DNA of 5,950 nt. Origin: an uncultured Eubacteriales bacterium. GTDB lineage: Bacteria > Bacillota > Clostridia > Oscillospirales > Oscillospiraceae. Under the pieces are notes generated by a model, which saw only the letters and a program-made list of their open reading frames with translations, was not told the DNA's origin and did no database searches. Position numbers and translations under genes: made by a program. Position 1 is the first letter of the stretch, and each line of letters begins with the position of its first letter. The DNA lies in the NCBI GenBank assembly GCA_900543085.1, contig UQQF01000079.1, forward strand, positions 1-5,950, given 5' to 3'. Positions 1 through 3,794 of the stretch are shown in pieces.

Positions 1-1364
1 TCGAGCAGGTAGCCGTTGCGTTTGCCGGCCTTGGCGAGGGTGAGCATCTTGCGGCACTCACGCAGGCCGTCGCCGTAATCGATGTCCACGTGGCGGGAGG
101 GGTCGAGACGCGCGATGACCTCGGCCACGGCGCTGGCGACGCCTCCGCTTACGGCAAAGCCGCGTCCGGAGCCGGTGCCGTTGTCGAAGTCCTTGTCGCA
201 CTCGTCGGGCTCCAGGGTGGAGAAGTCTATGTCCTTGGCGCAGAACATGCCCAGCAGCTCCTCAAAGGTCAGCACAAAGTCGACGTCGCTGCGGACGCTG
301 CGGCGGCTGGCCTCGAGCTTCTTGGCGGCGCAGGGGCCGACAAAGACTATGCGAGCGTCGGGGTTGTCCTTCTTTACCAGACGCGCGGTGAGAACCATCG
401 GCGTAAGCGCCATGGAGATGTTTTCCTTGAACTCGGGGTAGAGCTTCTTGGCCATGACGCTCCAGGCCGGGCAGCAGGAGGTGCCCATGAAGTCCAGCTT
501 CTCGGGGACGTTCTCCATGAAGTCCTTGGCCTCCTCGACCGTGCACAGGTCGGCGCCGATGGCGACCTCGACGGTGTCGGCAAAGCCGAGTATGCGCATG
601 GCCTTGCGGAGCTTGGCGGGGGTGGCGTCCTTGCCGAACTGGCCGACAAAGGCGGGAGCCACGCAGGCGATGACCTTGTCGCCCTTGCGTATTGCCTGGA
701 TCAGCTGGAAGATCTGGCTCTTGTCCGCGATGGCGGCGAAGGGGCAGTTCACCAGGCACATGCCGCAGGAGACGCACTTGTCGTAGTCTATCTTGGCGCG
801 GCCGAACTCGTCGGAGCCGATGGCGTCCATGCCGCAGGCCTTGGCGCAGGGGCGCTCCAGGCGGCTGATGGCGTTGTACGGGCACTGGTTGAGGCAGCGG
901 CCGCACTTGACGCACTTGCTCTGGTCTATGACGCTCTTGCCGTCACGGCCGACGGAGATCGCGTTCTTGGGGCATACGTTCATGCAGGGGTGCGACAGGC
1001 AGCCCTGGCAGTTGGAGGAGATGCGTATCTCCTTCGGCGGGCAGGCGTTGCAGGCGAAGGGGATGATGTTTATCAGGGGCGGCTCGTAGTACTTCTCGGG
1101 CAGGGCGGCCTCCTCGATGCCGTCGCTGGCCAGGTGCTGCTCGGCGGCGGTGCGCAGGGGCAGGCCGCAGGCAAGGCGCAGGCGCTCGGTGACGATGGCG
1201 CGCTCCAGGAACACGTCGTGGCGGTACTGGGCGACCTCGCCGGGGATTATCTTGTACGGCAGGGCGTCGATCTGCTTATAGTCTCCTCCCTCGTAGGCGA
1301 GTCGGGCGACCTCGGTGAACACGTCGCGGCGGATGTCGTCGACGACGCTGTGTATGCCTCTCAT
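1..1364 (-). CDS. [FeFe] hydrogenase, group B type, C-terminus missing
   Basis: Iron-only hydrogenase catalytic subunit, expected to interconvert protons and H2 with ferredoxin in the cytoplasm. It starts at ATG 1364-1362 behind an AAGGAGGA ribosome site with a six-base spacer; 454 complete codons are visible and the frame runs off the left edge. After a roughly 100-residue N-terminal region come cysteine-rich iron-sulfur motifs: C119/122/127/131, C151/154/157/161 and C197/200/203/207, plus extra cysteines at 105, 108, 173 and 177. The H-cluster domain follows. TSCCPAW at 295-301 carries the likely proton-relay C297 and cluster ligand C298. GPCAAKKLE at 343-351 carries ligand C345 and K348. 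Group A enzymes usually have Met-Pro-Cys in this second motif; Gly-Pro-Cys fits group B as I recall it. The third motif, with the last two cluster cysteines, should lie just outside the window, since family members are a little under 500 residues. The hydrogenase call is firm. The subgroup is less certain, and the physiological role of group B enzymes is poorly known. Confidence 0.9.
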   Translation of the reverse strand, partial: MRGIHSVVDDIRRDVFTEVARLAYEGGDYKQIDALPYKIIPGEVAQYRHDVFLERAIVTERLRLACGLPLRTAAEQHLASDGIEEAALPEKYYEPPLINIIPFACNACPPKEIRISSNCQGCLSHPCMNVCPKNAISVGRDGKSVIDQSKCVKCGRCLNQCPYNAISRLERPCAKACGMDAIGSDEFGRAKIDYDKCVSCGMCLVNCPFAAIADKSQIFQLIQAIRKGDKVIACVAPAFVGQFGKDATPAKLRKAMRILGFADTVEVAIGADLCTVEEAKDFMENVPEKLDFMGTSCCPAWSVMAKKLYPEFKENISMALTPMVLTARLVKKDNPDARIVFVGPCAAKKLEASRRSVRSDVDFVLTFEELLGMFCAKDIDFSTLEPDECDKDFDNGTGSGRGFAVSGGVASAVAEVIARLDPSRHVDIDYGDGLRECRKMLTLAKAGKRNGYLL

Positions 1365-1411
1365 ATGGCGTCCTCCTTGTATAGTATTAGAGGGGTTGTT
1401 TGCGACACTAT

Positions 1412-1439
1412 ATTATACCGCAAAGCCGCATGATTGCAA
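1412..1439 (-). promoter_or_regulatory. Predicted promoter of the hydrogenase gene
   Basis: Read on the minus strand, a perfect TATAAT (1417-1412) lies 16 bases after TTGCAA (1439-1434), a four-of-six match to the -35 consensus. Transcription would start near 1405, giving a leader of about 40 bases before the AAGGAGGA site. The leader is AT-rich with a possible ATAGT/ACTAT pairing, and I see no riboswitch. Having its own promoter, downstream of the methionine gamma-lyase terminator, makes the hydrogenase a separate transcription unit. Confidence 0.6.
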
Positions 1440-1468
1440 GTAAAATAACAAAAATTCACGTAAAAAGC

Positions 1469-1491
1469 GGGGAGCCCTCCGGGGGCTCCCC
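1469..1491. repeat. 23-bp GC hairpin, copy 1
   Basis: GGGGAGCCC (1469-1477) and GGGCTCCCC (1483-1491) form a perfect 9-bp stem around the loop TCCGG. The whole 23-base unit recurs without change at 1731-1753. This copy lies just upstream of the hydrogenase promoter, about 30 bases beyond its -35 box. Confidence 0.85.
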
Positions 1492-1690
1492 ACAGCTTGT
1501 CGAAAAAGCCTCGCAGAGTTTCGCGCCCTATGGGCGCGAAAGGGACTGCAATCATTTTCGGCGGCGGCGTGTACGTCGCCGAAAATACATTTCGCGGAGC
1601 GCAGTGTCGAATTGTCCGCCTTTGGCGGACAACCGAGGCGCGAAGCGCAGCGCCGGTCCCCATCGGCCGCTCGCGGCCGGGGGACTTTAT

Positions 1691-1724
1691 TGTCAAAAAA
1701 GGCCGTCGAGGGCCTTTTTTGACA
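1691..1724 (-). terminator. Probable bidirectional terminator after methionine gamma-lyase
   Basis: TGTCAAAAAAGGCC (1691-1704) and its exact complement at 1711-1724 form a 14-bp stem with a six-base loop. On either strand a GGCC-capped stem is followed by six T residues, the form of a factor-independent terminator working in both directions. The gene that needs it is the minus-strand methionine gamma-lyase, whose stop codon is 46 bases upstream. No plus-strand gene reads into it. Confidence 0.7.
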
Positions 1725-1730
1725 GTCTCC

Positions 1731-1753
1731 GGGGAGCCCTCCGGGGGCTCCCC
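1731..1753. repeat. 23-bp GC hairpin, copy 2
   Basis: Identical to the unit at 1469-1491: a 9-bp stem (1731-1739 with 1745-1753) and loop TCCGG. It begins 17 bases past the stop codon of the methionine gamma-lyase gene and would be transcribed as the first hairpin of that gene's 3' untranslated region. It could protect the mRNA end, but it lacks a following T-tract and so is not itself a typical terminator. Confidence 0.85.
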
Positions 1754-1769
1754 ATAGTGTGCAGTCAGC

Positions 1770-2963
1770 TCAAATCTGCTCAAAGGCCTGCGCCAGATCC
1801 GCGATTATGTCCTCGACGTTTTCGAGGCCGACGCTCATGCGCACCAGGCCTTCGCTTATGCCGGCTTCCTTCAGCTCCTCGGCGCTGTAGGGCGAGTGGG
1901 TCATGCTCGCCGGGTGCTCCGCCAGCGTCTCGGCGTCGCCGAGGGAGACGGCGGTGGAGATCATCTCAAAGCTGTCCAGCAGCTTCGCGCCGGCGGCTCG
2001 TCCGCCCTTGACCTCAAAGCTGAGCATGCCGCCGAAGCCGGACATCTGCTTTGCCGCCAGCTCGTGCCCGTCGAAGGAGGCGAGGCCGGGGTAGTAGACC
2101 TTCTCGACCTTGTCGCAGGCCTCCAGCCACTCGGCCACGCGCATGGCGTTGGCGTTGTGCCGCTCCATGCGCACGTCCATGGTCTTGAGTCCGCGCAGCA
2201 CCAGGTAGGCCTCAAACGGCCCCATGACCGCGCCGGTCATGTCCTTCAGGCCGAACATGCGCACCTCGTCGATGAAGGCCTTCCTGCCGCAGACGATGCC
2301 GCCTATGACGTCGCCGTGGCCGTTGAGGTACTTGGTCACGGAGTGCACGACCACGTCGCAGCCCAGCTCTATCGGCAGCTGGTTGTAGGGCGAGGCGAAG
2401 GTGTTGTCGCACATGACGGTGATGCTGCGTCCGTCGGAGTGCGCGATCTCGCAGATGCCGGCGATGTCCTCGATCTTCAGCGTGGGATTGGCCGGCGTCT
2501 CGATGTAGATGAGCGAGGTTTCGGGGCGGATGGCGGCGCGAACCTCGTCGAGGTTGGACGTGTCGATGAAGCTCACGTCCACGCCGTAGCGCTGCATGCC
2601 GTGCTCCAGGAAGCTGAAGGTGCAGCCGTAGAGCACGCTGTCTGCGATGATGTGGTCGCCGGCCTTGCACACCGTCCAGATGGCGGAGGTGATCGCGCCC
2701 ATGCCGCTTGAGGCGGCGACCGCGTCCTCCGCGTGCTCAAGCGCGGCGACCTTGCGCTCCAGCGTGGCGGTAGTCGGATTGCCCAGGCGCGAGTAGATGA
2801 AGCCCGCCTCCTCGCCGGCGAAGCGCCGTCCGCCCTGCGCGCAGGAGTCGAACACAAACGTGCTGGTCTGGTATATCGGCGTAGCCAGCGCGCCGAAGGG
2901 GTTTTTCTCCATCCCGGCGTGTATCGCCTGCGTGGAGAATCCGGTCTTGTTGACGTCCTTCAT
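1770..2963 (-). CDS. megL: Methionine gamma-lyase (PLP-dependent)
   Basis: Cytoplasmic pyridoxal-phosphate enzyme of the Cys/Met-metabolism (trans-sulfuration) family, 397 residues, full family length. Expected reaction: L-methionine to methanethiol, 2-oxobutyrate and ammonia; many homologues also act on homocysteine or cysteine. Visible residues match those I know from Pseudomonas methionine gamma-lyase: YSR at 57-59 (cofactor phosphate contact from the neighbouring subunit), LYGC with Y112 and C114, CDNTF with D186 on the pyridine nitrogen, SVTKYL with the Schiff-base K211, GLKDMTGA with K240/D241/M242, and EGLVRMSVGLE with substrate-binding R375. The cysteine in LYGC plus LKDM favours methionine gamma-lyase over cystathionine gamma-lyase, cystathionine gamma-synthase or O-acetylhomoserine sulfhydrylase, though substrate preference in this family is hard to read from sequence. 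The start ATG 2963-2961 has AGGAGG nine bases upstream. The gene diverges from ridA, whose product deals with the imine this enzyme releases. Confidence 0.85.
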   Translation of the reverse strand: MKDVNKTGFSTQAIHAGMEKNPFGALATPIYQTSTFVFDSCAQGGRRFAGEEAGFIYSRLGNPTTATLERKVAALEHAEDAVAASSGMGAITSAIWTVCKAGDHIIADSVLYGCTFSFLEHGMQRYGVDVSFIDTSNLDEVRAAIRPETSLIYIETPANPTLKIEDIAGICEIAHSDGRSITVMCDNTFASPYNQLPIELGCDVVVHSVTKYLNGHGDVIGGIVCGRKAFIDEVRMFGLKDMTGAVMGPFEAYLVLRGLKTMDVRMERHNANAMRVAEWLEACDKVEKVYYPGLASFDGHELAAKQMSGFGGMLSFEVKGGRAAGAKLLDSFEMISTAVSLGDAETLAEHPASMTHSPYSAEELKEAGISEGLVRMSVGLENVEDIIADLAQAFEQI

Positions 2964-3006
2964 GCAAATTTACCTCCTCAGCGTATTTCTTCCCAACTCC
3001 ATTTAT

Positions 3007-3035
3007 ATTATATCACGAAAAATTCGCCAAACCAA
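3007..3035 (-). promoter_or_regulatory. Predicted promoter of the methionine gamma-lyase gene
   Basis: On the minus strand TATAAT (3012-3007) is preceded by TGa, an extended -10. TTGGTT (3035-3030) lies 17 bases upstream and matches only the TTG half of a -35 box. The start would fall near 3000, giving a leader of under 40 bases with no SAM or T-box riboswitch visible. The -35 is half of an inverted repeat shared with the divergent ridA promoter. Confidence 0.6.
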
Positions 3036-3043
3036 TTGTGGTT
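3030..3043. promoter_or_regulatory. Inverted repeat spanning both divergent -35 boxes, possible operator
   Basis: AACCAATTGTGGTT has five-base arms AACCA and TGGTT around ATTG. Its left part is the -35 of the minus-strand methionine gamma-lyase promoter and its right part the -35 of the plus-strand ridA promoter, with no base between the two hexamers. A dimeric regulator bound here would cover both. The arms are short and chance symmetry is possible, so the operator role is inference. Confidence 0.35.
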
Positions 3044-3064
3044 TCCTATGAAATGTGCTAAAAT
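3036..3064 (+). promoter_or_regulatory. Predicted promoter of ridA
   Basis: TAAAAT (3059-3064) is preceded by TGc, an extended -10, and TTGTGG (3036-3041) lies 17 bases upstream as a weak -35. Transcription would start near 3071, with the GGAGG ribosome site (3086-3090) and the ATG (3099) following. The leader is short. Confidence 0.55.
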
Positions 3065-3098
3065 AATTGTACATTTTCGATACTTGGAGGTAAGCTAC

Positions 3099-3470
3099 AT
3101 GAAGATAATCCACACAAACGCCGCTCCTGCGGCCGTGGGTCCGTATTCGCAGGCGGTCGTATCCGGCGGGATGGTCTACACCGCGGGTCAGGTCGCGCTC
3201 GACCCCGAGACCGGCGCCATGGTCGGCAAGGACGTGGTGGAGCAGGCGCACCAGGTCATGAAGAACCTCACCGCCGTGCTCGCCGCCGCGGGCAGCGGCA
3301 TGGACAAGGCCGTCAAGACCACCTGCTTCCTGGCCGACATGGACGACTTCGCGGCCTTCAACGCCGTGTACGCGGAGTATTTTCCCGGCAAGCCCGCGCG
3401 CAGCTGCGTGGCCGTCAAGACCCTGCCGAAGGGCGCGCTGTGCGAGGTCGAGGTCATCGCCGAGGCGTGA
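3099..3470 (+). CDS. ridA: RidA family 2-iminobutanoate/2-iminopropanoate deaminase
   Basis: Small cytoplasmic enzyme, 123 residues, usual family length, normally a homotrimer with active sites between subunits. It hydrolyses reactive enamine/imine intermediates made by PLP enzymes to the 2-oxo acid and ammonia. Conserved features are visible: AAVGPYSQAV near the N-terminus with Y16, the TAGQV strand at 28-32, N88 in FNAVYAEYF, PARSCV with R101 (equivalent to R105 of E. coli RidA, which binds the substrate carboxylate) and C103, and E116 in the CEVEVIAEA tail (equivalent to E120). The frame stays open upstream to 2733, but ATG 3099 is chosen because GGAGG lies eight bases before it and the family N-terminus begins here. 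Its divergent neighbour, methionine gamma-lyase, generates 2-iminobutyrate, a direct RidA substrate. That supports the deaminase subgroup over other YjgF/Rid members. Confidence 0.93.
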   Translation: MKIIHTNAAPAAVGPYSQAVVSGGMVYTAGQVALDPETGAMVGKDVVEQAHQVMKNLTAVLAAAGSGMDKAVKTTCFLADMDDFAAFNAVYAEYFPGKPARSCVAVKTLPKGALCEVEVIAEA

Positions 3471-3471
3471 G

Positions 3472-3493
3472 AAAGCGCTGTTAGGGCGCTTTT
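3472..3493 (+). other. Short hairpin directly after the ridA stop codon
   Basis: AAAGCGC (3472-3478) and GCGCTTT (3486-3492) form a 7-bp stem around a seven-base loop, beginning two bases after TGA and ending in only four T residues. It could be a weak first terminator or mRNA-end stabiliser ahead of the stronger hairpin at 3511. Confidence 0.4.
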
Positions 3494-3510
3494 GAAGCTG
3501 GCAGAAACTG

Positions 3511-3545
3511 AAAGCCGTCACCCTGTCTGGGGTGGCGGCTTTTTT
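3511..3545 (+). terminator. Factor-independent terminator of ridA
   Basis: AAAGCCGTCACCC (3511-3523) pairs with GGGTGGCGGCTTT (3530-3542), a 13-bp stem with a single T-G wobble and a six-base loop. Six T residues (3540-3545) end the structure. It lies 40 bases past the ridA stop codon on the plus strand. Confidence 0.88.
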
Positions 3546-3558
3546 GGCGCATCGTTTG

Positions 3559-3639
3559 GCCTATAAAACGGCTGCTGGAGACATTACGGTTGATTACGTC
3601 TACGTTGTCAATAGCAGTGTTGCCAATGCCATTAATTAA
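3559..3639 (+). pseudogene. Orphan 3' end of a plus-strand gene, possibly surface-protein-like
   Basis: Twenty-six codons and a TAA with no start codon or ribosome site, squeezed between the ridA terminator and another terminator. The translation ends TVDYVYVVNSSVANAIN. Its codons (GTT, AAT, ATT, GAT) are much more AT-rich than those of ridA next door and resemble the minus-strand surface-protein gene at 3795. The ending NSSVANAIN resembles that protein's C-terminus INSVDGVNA, and DYVYVVNSS resembles its internal segments ILYFVNAS and DYEYYVIDNS. The stop lies 32 bases before a terminator that looks homologous to the one after the surface-protein gene. I read it as the remnant tail of a paralogous gene lost by deletion or recombination. 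The left boundary is approximate, and being an accidental open stretch is the main alternative. Confidence 0.5.
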
Positions 3640-3671
3640 TCCCTGTATTCTCCAAAACTAACACGAGTTTT

Positions 3672-3701
3672 CCCGCCCCGGGTATCCGGGGCGGGTTTTT
3701 T
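3672..3701 (+). terminator. Factor-independent terminator behind the gene remnant
   Basis: CCCGCCCCGG (3672-3681) and CCGGGGCGGG (3686-3695) form a perfect 10-bp stem with loop GTAT, followed by six T residues. Since ridA already has its own terminator at 3511, this one probably belonged to the truncated gene ending at 3639. It closely matches the minus-strand terminator at 3732-3763. Confidence 0.88.
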
Positions 3702-3731
3702 ATTGGCTGTAACGCAAGTACCCGCGCAAGC

Positions 3732-3763
3732 AATAAAAACCGCCCCCGGTCACCCGGGGGCGG
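3732..3763 (-). terminator. Factor-independent terminator of the surface-protein gene
   Basis: On the minus strand CCGCCCCCGG (3763-3754) and CCGGGGGCGG (3749-3740) form a perfect 10-bp stem with loop GTGA, followed by TTTTTATT. It lies 31 bases after the stop codon at 3795. A small TACTTT/AAAGTA dyad (3769-3786) sits between the stop and the hairpin. Confidence 0.88.
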
Positions 3764-3794
3764 AAAACTACTTTTTCGAGAAAGTATGTTTTAA

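Larger units (their letters stand above)
1469..1753. repeat. Palindrome mosaic bounded by two identical 23-bp hairpins
   Basis: This non-coding block fills most of the 405-base gap between the hydrogenase and methionine gamma-lyase genes. It is almost continuous dyad symmetry. Besides the two outer copies, the hairpins are 1519-1541 (10-bp stem, loop TAT), 1554-1586 (10-bp stem), 1612-1632 (9-bp stem, loop TTT), 1656-1685 (GTCCCC/GGGGAC around a CGGCCG/CGGCCG core) and 1691-1724 (14-bp stem). TTCGCG at 1591-1596 can also pair with CGCGAA at 1639-1644, enclosing the 1612-1632 hairpin, and AGCGCAG occurs at 1598 and again at 1644. No transposase or convincing coding frame is present. It resembles the composite palindromic intergenic repeats (REP/BIME or MITE-like) found in some GC-rich Firmicutes. 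Whether it is mobile cannot be told from one copy. Confidence 0.7.

Noticed and set aside
90..1433. Long plus-strand open frame (447 codons) opposite the hydrogenase
   Set aside because: Its Ala/Gly/Val/Leu-rich translation is the antisense shadow of GC-rich codons; the minus strand encodes all the hydrogenase cysteine motifs and has a strong ribosome site.
1469..1753. CRISPR array or integron-like array
   Set aside because: There are only two copies of the 23-bp unit, with no regular spacers and no cas or integrase genes nearby. The intervening DNA is other palindromes.
1361..1783. Minus-strand open frame of 140 codons bridging the gap and ending in an ATGA overlap with the hydrogenase start
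   Set aside because: Its codons are read through the palindrome mosaic and terminator (repeated GEPPEGSP-like and FDKLWGAPGG-like pieces come from the hairpins), it crosses the hydrogenase promoter, and no ribosome site was seen. It is probably repeat-derived.
1400..2011. Plus-strand open frame through the palindrome block into the lyase
   Set aside because: It is made of hairpin sequence and Arg/Pro-rich antisense of the lyase gene, with no ribosome site or family resemblance.
1896..2711. 271-codon plus-strand frame opposite the methionine gamma-lyase
   Set aside because: It is an antisense shadow; the opposite strand carries every catalytic residue of the PLP family.
2733..3098. Upstream extension of ridA to an in-frame ATG at 2733
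   Set aside because: The extension runs antisense through the lyase N-terminus and the divergent promoters. ATG 3099 has GGAGG at the right distance and matches the family N-terminus.
2964..3098. SAM or T-box riboswitch controlling the lyase
   Set aside because: The leader is under about 40 bases from the predicted start, too short for either class, and no characteristic stems are present.
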